Source: Acidothermaceae bacterium (GTDB taxonomy: Bacteria > Actinomycetota > Actinomycetes > Acidothermales > Acidothermaceae). Taken from it: DNA of 33,859 bases. Both the position numbers and the translations under genes were made by a program. The notes beneath the pieces were generated by a model. That model was not told the DNA's origin and made no database searches. It saw only the letters and a list, made by a program, of their open reading frames with translations. Shown here one piece after another: positions 16,224-27,867 of the stretch (position 1 is the stretch's first letter; the number at the start of each line of letters is the position of its first letter). Location: the NCBI GenBank assembly GCA_025934355.1, contig JAICYF010000008.1, positions 1 through 33,859 on the forward strand, given 5' to 3'.

Positions 16224-17546
16224 ATGTCAGGGATCGGGACCACGTTCGACCATCCGGCCACCGAGGCGGTCGCCGCCGCGGAGGCCGCGCTGGCGGACGC
16301 GGCGGCGGCGAACCTGTGGTCGCTGCCGGCCGCCGAACTCGGCCGGCTGCTGGAGCGCGCGGAGACGGTGGCGCGGCGGTTGGCGTTCCTGCAACTGGAG
16401 CTGACCGCCCAGGCCGAGCGGTCCGGGCTCGCGCGGCGGGAGGGCGCGACCTCGCTGCCGGCGTTGCTGCGCGCCCGCGCCGACACGCCCCCGGCCGTCA
16501 CGAGGGAGCGGTTGCGGCTGTCCGCGGCGCTGGCCGCCCGGGACGCCACCCGGCAGGCGTTCGCCACCGGGGTGATCGCCCAGCGCTCGGCGGCGGCGGT
16601 GTGCGAGGCGCTGGACGCCCTGCCCGCCGCCGTCCCCGCGGCGATGACCGGCCGGGTGGAGGAACTGCTGCTCGCCGTCGCCGCCGACGACGGCGCCGCC
16701 GCGGTGGCCCGCGCCGCGGCCGGGGTGGCGCACCGGTTCGCCCCCGACGAGCTGGCGTGGCGGGAAGCCCGCGCCGCCGACCGCGACACGCTCGCGGTGC
16801 GGCTGCTCCCCGACGGCGGGATCACCCTGCGCGCCCGCTACGGCGTCGCCGCCGCCGCGGTCATCCTGCCCGCCCTGGGCGCGCACGCCACCCCCGGCGG
16901 CACCGGCGCCGGCGCCGGCGCCGGCGCGGGCGGCGGGACCGGCGCGGGCGGGGCGCCGGACCGGCGCGACACCGCCAGCCGGCACGCCGAGGCGCTGGTC
17001 GCCATCTGCAAACTGGCGTGCGGTCCCGGCTCGCCCGCCGTCCGCGGCGAACCCCCGCACATCTCGGTCACCGTCCCCCTGCAAACGCTGCGCCAAGAAC
17101 TCGGCGCGCCGCCCGGGCTGCTCGGCCACGGCGCCCCGATCTCCGCCACCCTGGCCCGGCGGCTGGCCTGCGACGCGAAAATCATCCCGATCGTCCTCGG
17201 CGGCGCCAGCGAACCGCTCGACGTCGGCCGCGCCACCAGGTGCTGGCCCGCCGCCATCCGACGCGCCATCGAAGCCAGAGACCAAGGCTGCGCCATGCCC
17301 GGCTGCGACCGCCCGCCCGCCTGGTGCGACATCCACCACCGCAAACACTGGGCCGACGGCGGCGCCACCTGCGCCGACAACGGGGTGCTGCTATGCGAAC
17401 GCCACCACACCCTGATCCACCACGACGACTGGCACATCGACCTCAAAAACGGCAAACCCTGGTTCACCCCACCCGCCTGGATCGACCCAACCCAAACCCC
17501 TCGACTCCACAGCCGATACAAAACCCGCAACCTCGACGACCCCTAA
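16224..17546 (+). CDS. DUF222 / HNH endonuclease signature protein (13E12 repeat family)
   Basis: This 440-residue protein has the DUF222 architecture: an Ala-rich helical N-terminal domain (about 10-220), a low-complexity Gly/Ala linker near residues 225-245, and a C-terminal HNH nuclease motif. The HNH region (about 355-400) has the zinc pair CAMPGC, then CDIHHRKHW, the Asn of CADNG and the final CERHH. All expected metal and catalytic residues are visible, so it may be an active nuclease. Such proteins occur in many copies in actinobacterial genomes and, in Mycobacterium tuberculosis, as REP13E12 repeats used as a prophage integration target; their function is unclear. Base composition is higher in GC than its neighbours, and repeats flank it on both sides, hinting at mobility. 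The ATG at 16224 was preferred to an in-frame ATG at 16194. Confidence 0.92.
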   Translation: MSGIGTTFDHPATEAVAAAEAALADAAAANLWSLPAAELGRLLERAETVARRLAFLQLELTAQAERSGLARREGATSLPALLRARADTPPAVTRERLRLSAALAARDATRQAFATGVIAQRSAAAVCEALDALPAAVPAAMTGRVEELLLAVAADDGAAAVARAAAGVAHRFAPDELAWREARAADRDTLAVRLLPDGGITLRARYGVAAAAVILPALGAHATPGGTGAGAGAGAGGGTGAGGAPDRRDTASRHAEALVAICKLACGPGSPAVRGEPPHISVTVPLQTLRQELGAPPGLLGHGAPISATLARRLACDAKIIPIVLGGASEPLDVGRATRCWPAAIRRAIEARDQGCAMPGCDRPPAWCDIHHRKHWADGGATCADNGVLLCERHHTLIHHDDWHIDLKNGKPWFTPPAWIDPTQTPRLHSRYKTRNLDDP

Positions 17547-17550
17547 ACAG

Positions 17551-17580
17551 CGAGAACAGTCTGGGCGAGAACAGTCTGGG
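17551..17580 (+). repeat. 15-bp perfect tandem duplication after the DUF222 gene
   Basis: CGAGAACAGTCTGGG occurs twice without a gap, at 17551-17565 and 17566-17580, five bases after the DUF222 stop. It fills most of the 49-base gap to the convergent YciI-like gene. Confidence 0.9.
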
Positions 17581-17595
17581 GCGGCAAGGCCTCGA

Positions 17596-17874
17596 CTAAC
17601 TGAGAACCTCGTTCCAGGGCCTGATGGTCCACGAGGTGACAAGTCCCTCGCGCACGTAGGGATCTGCGGCGACGAACGACTCAACGATCGACCGATCGTC
17701 GGTGCTCCACACGAGCACAGCGCGGTCGACCGGCTCGGTCAGCGCGCCGGCTAGCGCAAGCTCGCCCCGCGCATGCGCCTCGCCGGCCAACCCAAGGTGC
17801 TCAGCTCGCAGCGACGCACGTCGTTCGAGGTAGTCGTCGACGAGCTGGTATTCCAGCAGCAGGTAGGTCCTCAT
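17596..17874 (-). CDS. YciI-like domain protein
   Basis: This 92-residue protein has a ferredoxin-like dimeric alpha/beta barrel pattern: an opening strand YLLLEYQ, the helix LERRASLRAEHLGLAGEAH with the conserved His, the turn ARGELALAGALTEP, the strand AVLVWSTDD and ADPYVREGLV with the Asp-Pro-Tyr of YciI proteins. Its ATG overlaps the DUF2891 stop in ATGA, so it is the last gene of the leftward operon. Enzymatic activity is unproven for most members; the conserved His/Asp pair suggests an acid-base site. An in-frame upstream extension into DUF2891 was rejected because of the overlap start. Confidence 0.85.
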   Translation of the reverse strand: MRTYLLLEYQLVDDYLERRASLRAEHLGLAGEAHARGELALAGALTEPVDRAVLVWSTDDRSIVESFVAADPYVREGLVTSWTIRPWNEVLS

Positions 17875-18887
17875 GTCAGTAGCAGTGTGGCGTATGCGGC
17901 CAGCCAATGCTCAACCATGTAGTCGCTGCCCGCCGCCTGCGACAACGACGCCTCGCTGTGCCGGTCGATCGCGGCCCGCATCGGCGCCACTCGTAGGTCG
18001 TCCGACGGCAGCGCCTCGATCAGCCGGCGGAAGCACCACGCGCGGCTCAGGTTCAACCCATGCAGATGTGCGATCTGGCCATCCGTCGAATCGCTCACCC
18101 GCACTGGCCGCAACAACGTTGACGGCTCGCCGCGCTCGAGCCCCGGCAAGAATCGCGCGAACCACGCGCTGAACTCCATCGGCTCCAGCAGTTGCGCCAT
18201 CAGCTCCGCTTCGGTCAGCGCGGGAGAGAGGAAGTCGGCGCCCGACGGCTCGTAGTGCGCCGGATACGCCACGTCGTCCATGAACCAACGTCGTGCGGTC
18301 GTGTCGATAAGCGCAACGAGGTCGGGCGCCGCAAGTCGGGCCCAAGCGAGCGCCCGCGACAGTCCGAACGCGGAGTTCTGATGCACGCCGTGCCGAACTG
18401 GAAACTCGGCCTTCGGCAACCAGTCGGAAAATCGTTCGGTCAACACCGAAGCCAGCGGGCGCATGGCCGCCGACCAGCGCGCCGCGTCGCCGTCCGCGTC
18501 GTCCCAAGTGGCCAGCTCATGCGCCAACGTGAGCGCCCACCCCCATCCGTACGGACGTCCGCCCCAAGAAGGTCGCTGCGCGAAGTAATCTGCCTCGCGC
18601 GCAATCGCCGAATCGGTCAGATGCGCAGCCAGTCCCTCGCGCACCGAGCCCGCCGTCACGCCAAGCGCATCGGGCGCCACCCGCAGGAGCCGCACCAGCA
18701 TCCAGTGCATCTCAACGCAGGAATGCCAGTCGAACGACCCGTAGAACGCCGGGTGCACCTCCTGCGGCAACGGCCGATCGTCGGCGGCGTGCATGGTGTG
18801 CCGCAAGTCGTTCGGGTAGACCTGGTTGATGTTCGCGAGCCCAACCTTGGCCCACTGCTCGGCGAATTGCGCCAGCAGTTCATGCAT
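17871..18887 (-). CDS. DUF2891 family protein
   Basis: This 338-residue protein matches the DUF2891 pattern as I remember it: [18 protein letters not shown] near residues 45-62, the segment [15 protein letters not shown] near residue 110, [17 protein letters not shown] near 167, and a second GLNLSRAWC segment. The repeated helical blocks with conserved His/Trp suggest an alpha/alpha-barrel like those of glycan-acting enzymes, but no activity is known to me. It starts with ATG inside the gatB 3' end, overlapping by 8 bases, and is coupled to the YciI-like gene downstream. This places it in the gatCAB transcript, which is unexplained functionally. No signal peptide is present, so it should be cytoplasmic. 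Confidence 0.85.
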   Translation of the reverse strand: MHELLAQFAEQWAKVGLANINQVYPNDLRHTMHAADDRPLPQEVHPAFYGSFDWHSCVEMHWMLVRLLRVAPDALGVTAGSVREGLAAHLTDSAIAREADYFAQRPSWGGRPYGWGWALTLAHELATWDDADGDAARWSAAMRPLASVLTERFSDWLPKAEFPVRHGVHQNSAFGLSRALAWARLAAPDLVALIDTTARRWFMDDVAYPAHYEPSGADFLSPALTEAELMAQLLEPMEFSAWFARFLPGLERGEPSTLLRPVRVSDSTDGQIAHLHGLNLSRAWCFRRLIEALPSDDLRVAPMRAAIDRHSEASLSQAAGSDYMVEHWLAAYATLLLT

Positions 18888-20373
18888 CGGTGTTCAGCCG
18901 CTCAAGCACCAACTCGCGAACCCGAGCAGCGTCGGCCTTGCCACCGGTCGCCTTCATCACCGCGCCCACCAACGCGCCGGCCGCCGCCACCTTCCCGTCG
19001 CGCACCTTCTGCGCGGCGTCCGGATCAGCGCCAATCGCGGCGTCGACGGCCGCCCCGAGCGCCGCGTCGTCCGACACCACTTCAAGCCCACGCGCGGCGA
19101 CGACGTCGTCGGGCGAACCCTCGCAAGCCAGGACGCCGTCGAGCACCTGCCGGGCCAGCTTGTCGGTGAGCTTTCCGTCGTTCACCAAAACTGAAATGCG
19201 CGCGACGTCGGACGGCGTCACCGGCAACGTCGACACTTCGACGCCGCGTTCGTTGGCCTGTCGCGCCAACTCGCCCATCCACCATTTGTAGGCATCACGC
19301 GGCGACGCGCCCGCGGCGACGGTCGACTCGATCGCAGCCACCGCGCCCGCGTTCAACGCGGCCTGCATGTCGAGCGCGGAGATCCCCCACTCTTCGCGCA
19401 ACCGCCGCCGCCTTTCGAACGGCAACTCCGGGAGCGCATCGCGCAACGACTCCACCCAATCGGCAGCCGGTGCGATCGGCACCAAGTCTGGCTCCGGAAA
19501 ATAGCGGTAGTCCTCCGCCATTTCCTTGCTTCGGCCCGACGTCGTCACCCCTGTGTCCTCGTGAAAATGCCGAGTTTCCTGGACGACGCGGCCGCCGGCC
19601 GACAACACCTCCGACTGGCGTTCGATCTCAGAACGCACCGCGCGCTCGACAGACCGCAACGAGTTGACGTTCTTCGTCTCCGACCGAGTTCCCCACTCGG
19701 TGGCGCCAACCCGATTCAACGAAAGGTTGACGTCGCAGCGCAGTGATCCCTCTTCCATGCGGACGTCGGAAACCCCAAGCGCGCGCAACGTTTCTCGCAA
19801 CTCGGTGACGTATGCCCGCGCCACCTCGGGCGCCAACGCGCCCGTGCCGGGCACAGGCTTCGTCACAATCTCCACGAGCGGTATGCCGGCCCGGTTGTAG
19901 TCGACCAGCGAATGCGTGGCGCCATGAATCCGACCGGTGGAACCACCCACGTGCAGCGATTTCCCGGTGTCTTCCTCCAGGTGCACTCGCTCGATGCCGA
20001 CCCGCACGACCGAATCGCCTACCTCGACATCGAGATATCCCTCGACGCACAGCGGCTCGTCGTATTGGGATATCTGGAAGTTCTTCGGCATGTCTGGGTA
20101 GAAGTAGTTCTTGCGCGCGAAGCGGCACCACCGCGCGATCGTGCAATGCAGCGCAAGCCCTATGCGGATCGTCGACTCGATCGCCATCGCGTTGGCCACG
20201 GGCAACGAGCCAGGCAAGCCGAGGCACACCGGGCAAACCTGCGTGTTCGGCGGCGCGCCAAACGTCGTGCCACAGCCGCAGAACATCTTCGACACGGTGC
20301 CTAGTTCGACATGCGTCTCCAGGCCAAACACCGGCTCGTAGTTTGCCAGCGCCTCGTCATATGTCGTGCTCAC
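18880..20373 (-). CDS. gatB: Aspartyl/glutamyl-tRNA(Asn/Gln) amidotransferase subunit B
   Basis: This 497-residue subunit phosphorylates the mischarged Glu-tRNA(Gln) or Asp-tRNA(Asn) and receives ammonia from GatA to make the amide. The N-terminal catalytic cradle shows FGLETHVEL, the zinc site built from FCGCG and [30 protein letters not shown] and [15 protein letters not shown]. The C-terminal tail and YqeY-like domain end in [11 protein letters not shown]. The GTG at 20373 overlaps the gatA stop codon (GTGA) and gives the normal N-terminus; an extension to 20409 inside gatA is unlikely. It is part of the gatC-gatA-gatB operon, followed by DUF2891. Confidence 0.96.
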   Translation of the reverse strand: MSTTYDEALANYEPVFGLETHVELGTVSKMFCGCGTTFGAPPNTQVCPVCLGLPGSLPVANAMAIESTIRIGLALHCTIARWCRFARKNYFYPDMPKNFQISQYDEPLCVEGYLDVEVGDSVVRVGIERVHLEEDTGKSLHVGGSTGRIHGATHSLVDYNRAGIPLVEIVTKPVPGTGALAPEVARAYVTELRETLRALGVSDVRMEEGSLRCDVNLSLNRVGATEWGTRSETKNVNSLRSVERAVRSEIERQSEVLSAGGRVVQETRHFHEDTGVTTSGRSKEMAEDYRYFPEPDLVPIAPAADWVESLRDALPELPFERRRRLREEWGISALDMQAALNAGAVAAIESTVAAGASPRDAYKWWMGELARQANERGVEVSTLPVTPSDVARISVLVNDGKLTDKLARQVLDGVLACEGSPDDVVAARGLEVVSDDAALGAAVDAAIGADPDAAQKVRDGKVAAAGALVGAVMKATGGKADAARVRELVLERLNTDA

Positions 20374-21863
20374 AGCGCCGGAGCCTCCTCGATCAACGCG
20401 TGTCCCCATTGCAGCGCCAACGCCGCCTCGAGCACGGCCGCGACGCGGTAGAGGCGGTCGTCGGCGAGCGCCGGTGCCATGATTTGCAGTCCGACCGGCA
20501 AGCCGTCGTCGGGCGAAAGCCCAACGGGCAACGACATCGACGCGTTGCCCGCGAGGTTGGATGGAATCGTGTCGAGGTCGGCGAGATACATCTTGAGCGG
20601 GTCGTCGGTGCGCTCGCCGATCCGGAACGCCGTCGTCGGCGTCGAGGGCGACACCAAAACGTCGAACTTCTCAAACGCGGCGGCGAAATCCTGGCTGATC
20701 AACGTCCGCACTTTCTGCGCCGACCCGTAGTACGCGTCGTAGTAGCCGCTCGACAACGCGTAGGTGCCGATCATGATGCGCCGCTTCACCTCTGGTCCGA
20801 ACCCCGCGGCGCGGGTCATTGCCATCACCTCTTCGGCGCTACGCGTGCCATCGTCACCGACCCGCAGGCCGTAGCGCATCGCGTCGAATCGGGCCAGGTT
20901 GGACGACGCCTCACTCGGCGCGATCAGGTAATACGCCGGCATCGCGTAGTCGAAATGCGGGCAGCTGACCTCACCCACCTCCGCGCCCAACGACGTCAGC
21001 AGCGCAACAGCCTCGGAGAAACGCTGCCGCACGCCCGCGTCATATCCCTCGCCGTTCAACTCGCGGACGACGCCGACCCGCACGCCGGTGACGTCGCCAG
21101 CCCGTGCGGCGGTGACGACGTCCGGGACTGGCGCGTCGATCGACGTGGAATCGAGTGGGTCGTGCCCCGCAATGGTCGCGTGCAGCAACGCGGCGTCAAG
21201 GATGTTGCGCGCGAACGGCCCGGCTTGGTCGAGGGACGAGGAGAACGCGACCAGTCCGTAACGCGAAACGCCGCCATACGTCGGCTTCACCCCGACGATG
21301 CCGGTGACCGCCGCGGGCTGCCGGATCGAGCCACCGGTGTCGGTGCCGATCGCGAGTGGCGCTTGGAACGACGACACCGCGGCGCTCGAACCACCAGACG
21401 AGCCGCCGGGAATTCGCTCGAGATCCCATGGGTTGCGGGTGACACCGAACGCGGAGTTCTCGGTCGAGGACCCCATTGCGAACTCGTCCATGTTGGTCTT
21501 GCCGAGAATGACGACATCGGCCTCGCGCAACTTGCGCACCACCGTGGAGTCATACGGCGGCCGCCAACCCTCGAGAATGCGCGACCCGCACGTCGTCGGG
21601 ACGTCCTTTTGGGTCAGCACGTCTTTCAGCGCGAGCGGAACACCGGCCAACGGGCCGAGGTCAGCTCCCCGCGACCGCTTCTCGTCGACCGCCCGAGCGG
21701 CCCCCAACGCGCCGTCCGCGTCGACGTGCAAGAACGCGTGCACCTTGGCGTCGACGGCGGAGATGCGGTCGAGATGGGCTTGGGTCACCTCGACGGCGGA
21801 AACCTCGCCTGTCGCGATCAGCCTGGCAAGCTCGCGCGCCGACGCCTGAGTCAAGTCAGCCAT
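20370..21863 (-). CDS. gatA: Aspartyl/glutamyl-tRNA amidotransferase subunit A
   Basis: This 497-residue amidase-signature glutaminase subunit hydrolyses glutamine and channels ammonia to GatB. The Ser-cisSer-Lys triad is visible: Lys80 in PLALKDV, and the two serines in the Gly/Ser-rich segment [12 protein letters not shown]. The segments [20 protein letters not shown] and [12 protein letters not shown] also match the family. Length is standard. It begins 6 bases after the gatC stop and overlaps gatB by 4 bases, so the three subunits are translated as a unit. Presence of GatCAB implies that Gln-tRNA or Asn-tRNA is made by the indirect route, as is usual in actinobacteria. Confidence 0.97.
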   Translation of the reverse strand: MADLTQASARELARLIATGEVSAVEVTQAHLDRISAVDAKVHAFLHVDADGALGAARAVDEKRSRGADLGPLAGVPLALKDVLTQKDVPTTCGSRILEGWRPPYDSTVVRKLREADVVILGKTNMDEFAMGSSTENSAFGVTRNPWDLERIPGGSSGGSSAAVSSFQAPLAIGTDTGGSIRQPAAVTGIVGVKPTYGGVSRYGLVAFSSSLDQAGPFARNILDAALLHATIAGHDPLDSTSIDAPVPDVVTAARAGDVTGVRVGVVRELNGEGYDAGVRQRFSEAVALLTSLGAEVGEVSCPHFDYAMPAYYLIAPSEASSNLARFDAMRYGLRVGDDGTRSAEEVMAMTRAAGFGPEVKRRIMIGTYALSSGYYDAYYGSAQKVRTLISQDFAAAFEKFDVLVSPSTPTTAFRIGERTDDPLKMYLADLDTIPSNLAGNASMSLPVGLSPDDGLPVGLQIMAPALADDRLYRVAAVLEAALALQWGHALIEEAPAL

Positions 21864-21869
21864 CGCCCG

Positions 21870-22166
21870 TCACTCCTCGTCCAAGATCCGGGGCACCCGG
21901 AACCGCTGTTCCTCCGCGGCCGGGGCGCCGGCGAGCGCCTCGTCGGGCGTGAGGCAGGGCCGCACCTCGTCAGGCCGAAACACGTTCGTGAGCGGCACGG
22001 AGTGCGACGTGGGCGGAACATCCGCGTCGGCGACCTCGCTGACCCGCGCGACCGCGTTGATGATGACGTCGAGCTGACCGGCCAGCTGGTCGAGTTCGTC
22101 GTCGGTCAGCGCGAGGCGCGACAGTCGGGCAAGGTGGGCCGCTTCAGCGCGGGTGATGGACGGCAT
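21870..22166 (-). CDS. gatC: Aspartyl/glutamyl-tRNA amidotransferase subunit C
   Basis: This 98-residue helper subunit wraps around GatA and stabilises the GatCAB complex. The N-terminal helix [21 protein letters not shown], the middle [19 protein letters not shown] and the C-terminal [10 protein letters not shown] are all family hallmarks. The ATG follows a TAAGAT hexamer by 6 bases, so the gat operon probably has its own promoter here rather than relying on read-through from the GGDEF gene. Confidence 0.95.
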   Translation of the reverse strand: MPSITRAEAAHLARLSRLALTDDELDQLAGQLDVIINAVARVSEVADADVPPTSHSVPLTNVFRPDEVRPCLTPDEALAGAPAAEEQRFRVPRILDEE

Positions 22167-22172
22167 CCGCTC

Positions 22173-22178
22173 ATCTTA
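22173..22178 (-). promoter_or_regulatory. Leaderless -10 element for the gatCAB operon
   Basis: On the minus strand TAAGAT ends 6 bases before the gatC ATG. It is the closest match to the TATAAT consensus among the candidate -10 elements in the window. Nothing resembling a Shine-Dalgarno lies between them other than the GAGCGG spacer itself. Confidence 0.5.
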
Positions 22179-22200
22179 AAAGCGAACGCCGCGCCGACGA

Positions 22201-23532
22201 TCAGCCGGAGCGCTCCGCGTGCGGCAACGAGGCGTCCTGAACCGACGGGTCGAGGACGACGGACGCGTGTCGCAACTCCTCGTCGCGCCGTGGATCGAAC
22301 ACCGCGACCCCGCAGCCGCTGGACTTGGCGATGTACATCGCCCGGTCAGCGCGCCGCAGCAGCGCGTCGAACTCAACTCCATGCGCCGGCCCGAGGGCGA
22401 CGCCGAGGCTGGCCGCGACCACGATCGACGCGCCGTCGATCTCACAGGTACCGTTCACCCGATCAAGCATCCGGACGGCGGCGAGGCGCGCGGTCGTGGT
22501 GTCTGGAACCTCTCGGACGATCACGACGAACTCATCGCCGCCGAGGCGGGCCACCACGTCGTCCGGGCGAACCGCCGCCAACAACCGTTCGGTGACGACC
22601 TGCAACAGCCGGTCGCCCGCGGAGTGCCCGAGGGTGTCGTTGACCTCTTTGAACTTGTCGAGGTCGAGCATGAAGATGGCGATCCCGTCGTCCTGCCTGC
22701 TGATCGCCTCGAGCGCCTTGGAGCCCTCGCGGTGCAGCAACTCCCGGTTGCCGAGGCCGGTGAGCGAGTCGTGCAGCGCGTCGTGTTCGCGGGCGATCGA
22801 GAGGGTCGCGTTGTGATACAGGGAGACCAGCGCCGGATAGAACAACGGTACGAACGGCCACAGGTGCACCATCACGACCAGGACGAGCGGCGCCAGGCTG
22901 ACCATCGCAACGCCAACGACCGCAAGGTGCCGCGCGTCCTCGCGAACGATGCGCGACAACGACCGTTGCTCGAGGATTGCGACGGCGACGTAGACGCTGC
23001 CGTTGTTGATAAGGAGATACGTGAATCCGGCGAGCAGCACCGCGACCAGTTCGACGAAGTTGATGTGCGGTTCGTGGAACGACCATGGGTGGACCACGCT
23101 CGGTTTGATGGAGAACGCGCGCAGCACCGCCCATGCGCCGAACAGGGTCAGCACATGCTGTCCGACGTTGAAGAGGTTGCGATGCAACGCCTGCCGATAC
23201 AGCGCGCCGCGGATGAACATCGTGACGACGCACAGCAGCACCACTGGGCGAAGCCCGAAGTGCATGAGAAGCGCGAAAAGAAAGACGACGAGCGCGAACG
23301 TGCCGTCGCCACTGCGGCCCTTGGGGACCACCGGCCGCAGGGCGGTGACAGCCATCGGCAGCGCCACCAGCCAGAAGGCAGGGCTGGAGCCGAGCTGCGA
23401 AAGATACTGGCCACGCAATCCGCCAAGGACGGCGCACGCCACGACGGCAGCGGCCGTCACAACCCCCCAGATGTACCACCAGAGCGGGGAGCCGGGCCGT
23501 GGCCGCTCGTTGCGATCCTCAGTCGGGCTCAT
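22201..23532 (-). CDS. Membrane-bound GGDEF (diguanylate cyclase) protein
   Basis: This 443-residue protein has an N-terminal membrane domain of about seven or eight helices (roughly residues 15-245, MASE-like) and a C-terminal GGDEF domain starting at HDSLTGLGNRELL. The active site RLGGDEFVVI has GGDEF at residues 331-335, and an RxxD inhibitory site (RPDD) lies five residues before it. It should therefore make cyclic di-GMP and be product-inhibited. FMLDLDKFKEVNDTLGH is also canonical. The ATG at 23532 was chosen because GAAGG sits about 7 bases upstream; a GTG at 23586 would add 18 residues but has no ribosome site. No EAL or other output domain is present. The sensory ligand is unknown. 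It lies between ligA and gatC on the same strand. Confidence 0.9.
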   Translation of the reverse strand: MSPTEDRNERPRPGSPLWWYIWGVVTAAAVVACAVLGGLRGQYLSQLGSSPAFWLVALPMAVTALRPVVPKGRSGDGTFALVVFLFALLMHFGLRPVVLLCVVTMFIRGALYRQALHRNLFNVGQHVLTLFGAWAVLRAFSIKPSVVHPWSFHEPHINFVELVAVLLAGFTYLLINNGSVYVAVAILEQRSLSRIVREDARHLAVVGVAMVSLAPLVLVVMVHLWPFVPLFYPALVSLYHNATLSIAREHDALHDSLTGLGNRELLHREGSKALEAISRQDDGIAIFMLDLDKFKEVNDTLGHSAGDRLLQVVTERLLAAVRPDDVVARLGGDEFVVIVREVPDTTTARLAAVRMLDRVNGTCEIDGASIVVAASLGVALGPAHGVEFDALLRRADRAMYIAKSSGCGVAVFDPRRDEELRHASVVLDPSVQDASLPHAERSG

Positions 23533-23620
23533 CGGTACCTTCGTGACAGGCCGCGGATCTGCGGCTGCCACTACCTTCGTCGCCACTAAACGATCAACTA
23601 ATACGGCGACCGGCCCAGCC

Positions 23621-26732
<3,112 letters not shown>

Positions 26733-26734
<2 letters not shown>

Positions 26735-26747
26735 GCTGGTCAGCGTA
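26733..26747 (-). promoter_or_regulatory. -10 element and palindrome at the MetE-like gene start
   Basis: On the minus strand TACGCT (26747-26742), the same hexamer as at ppc, ends 7 bases before the GTG start. It overlaps a perfect palindrome with arms ACGCTG and CAGCGT and a 2-base centre (26733-26746) that also covers the first bases of the start codon. A repressor bound there would block both transcription and leaderless initiation. Confidence 0.4.
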
Positions 26748-26780
26748 CGAGGTGCCGAAGACAGGCTGGCGAGCTTGGGG

Positions 26781-27791
26781 CTAGCTGATGCAGCCCGCGG
26801 TCTTGCCGACGCGGGTCAGCCCGGCGAGATCGCCCGGGCCCCACTGCGCGCGCGACGAAGAGGTGATCACCGGGAACATCACGTCGCGCTGGTTGTCGAC
26901 GTGACCAAGGCCGACCGCATGGCCGAGTTCGTGCATGAGCAGCACGCCGCGGCTTTGCCCGGCGCCGAAACCCGGTGCATAGCCAGCGGCGCCCGCCGGG
27001 TCGACGACGACGAACCCACGCTTGATCTGCCAGGTCCAGGTCTGGCCGTCCTTGCTGACGCCCGACTCGGTCCAGCCGCCCTCCCCGTCGGCGTCAGCCC
27101 CAAACAGATCGCTGTCTCCCGCCTGCGATCCAGGCGCGGCCCACGCGATCACCAATGTGGACGACGCGCTGCCGCCGCCGTCCAACCAAGCTCGCGTCGG
27201 GACCACTGTCGTCGAGCCGTCGTAGGCGAAGGTCAGCCCGCTCGCCGCCGCCACCTTCGCGATCGCGGCTTGGGTGTCGGCGAGCGCGCCGGCCGGGTCG
27301 GCGGCGAGCGCCGCGTTGACCGCGTAATGAATCGGCGCGCAGGGGTTCCACCGCACGATCGAGCCGTCGCGATTCGTCGTCAGCGTGTAATCCGTCGCGG
27401 TCGGCGCGCTGGGCGACACCACGGCTGCCGCGCTCGTCGCGGGGCTCGGCGATTTCGTGGCGGACGACGTGGGTTTGGCGGGGGGCACATGCCGGTGGGT
27501 GGCCGTCGGCTTCGGACTTCGCGACGCGGACGGCGATGACGAGCCTGCGACGCTGGCCGCCGGCTGGTTTGCAACAGCCGCCGAAGCACGTGCGGGAGCT
27601 GAGCTCTGCGGCGACGCCTGAGTCGACGCCTGAGTCGACGCATGATTCGACGCATGCGCTGCGCTGAGCTGGTCGCTGTGTTGTTCGGCGCGCGCGCTGC
27701 TGCACGCGGCGAGAATCACCGCAGCCAGCGCGATTATCGCGCCAAAACGAGCGCGGTTAGACAGACGAGAAGCCAAGATTTCGTGCCACAT
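26781..27791 (-). CDS. Matrixin-like zinc metalloprotease, predicted lipoprotein
   Basis: This 336-residue protein has a signal peptide ending in the lipobox LAAC (Cys about residue 30). A long Ser/Ala/Thr/Pro-rich, low-complexity linker runs to about residue 135, followed by a compact metzincin-like protease domain. The zinc site HELGHAVGLGH (about 289-299) has all three His and the catalytic Glu, and DVMFP downstream supplies the Met-turn. The domain opens RWNPCAPIHYAVN, as in small bacterial matrixins. It should be an extracytoplasmic, lipid-anchored peptidase with unknown substrate. A 12-base tandem repeat encodes part of the linker. It lies between mnmA and the MetE-like gene on the same strand. 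Confidence 0.9.
   Translation of the reverse strand: MWHEILASRLSNRARFGAIIALAAVILAACSSARAEQHSDQLSAAHASNHASTQASTQASPQSSAPARASAAVANQPAASVAGSSSPSASRSPKPTATHRHVPPAKPTSSATKSPSPATSAAAVVSPSAPTATDYTLTTNRDGSIVRWNPCAPIHYAVNAALAADPAGALADTQAAIAKVAAASGLTFAYDGSTTVVPTRAWLDGGGSASSTLVIAWAAPGSQAGDSDLFGADADGEGGWTESGVSKDGQTWTWQIKRGFVVVDPAGAAGYAPGFGAGQSRGVLLMHELGHAVGLGHVDNQRDVMFPVITSSSRAQWGPGDLAGLTRVGKTAGCIS
27612..27659 (-). repeat. 12-bp tandem repeat in the matrixin linker
   Basis: Four consecutive 12-base units (plus-strand form CGACGCCTGAGT twice exactly, then two diverged copies) encode repeated Ala-Ser-Thr-Gln/Asn-His type tetrapeptides in the linker between lipid anchor and protease domain. Being in-frame, copy-number change would alter linker length without breaking the gene. 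Confidence 0.85.
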
Positions 27792-27867
27792 TCATGATTT
27801 AGGCGGATGGGCGGTGACGACGACGGTACGTGCGATTAACCGTTTTCGCCACTCGCCGCGCGCTTTT

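Noticed and set aside
16316-17599. A 427-codon plus-strand frame and a 373-codon minus-strand frame overlapping the DUF222 gene
   Set aside because: Both are Arg/Gly/Pro/Ala-only shadows of very GC-rich DNA. The DUF222/HNH frame has clear conserved motifs.
19812-22595. A 927-codon open frame on the plus strand opposite gatB, gatA and gatC
   Set aside because: It is antisense to three firmly identified genes. Its translation is Arg-rich with no family motifs, as expected for GC-rich shadow frames.
22219-23589. A 456-codon plus-strand frame opposite the GGDEF gene
   Set aside because: It has no recognisable motifs and high Arg/Asp/Gly/Val content, while the minus-strand frame has the GGDEF and I-site.
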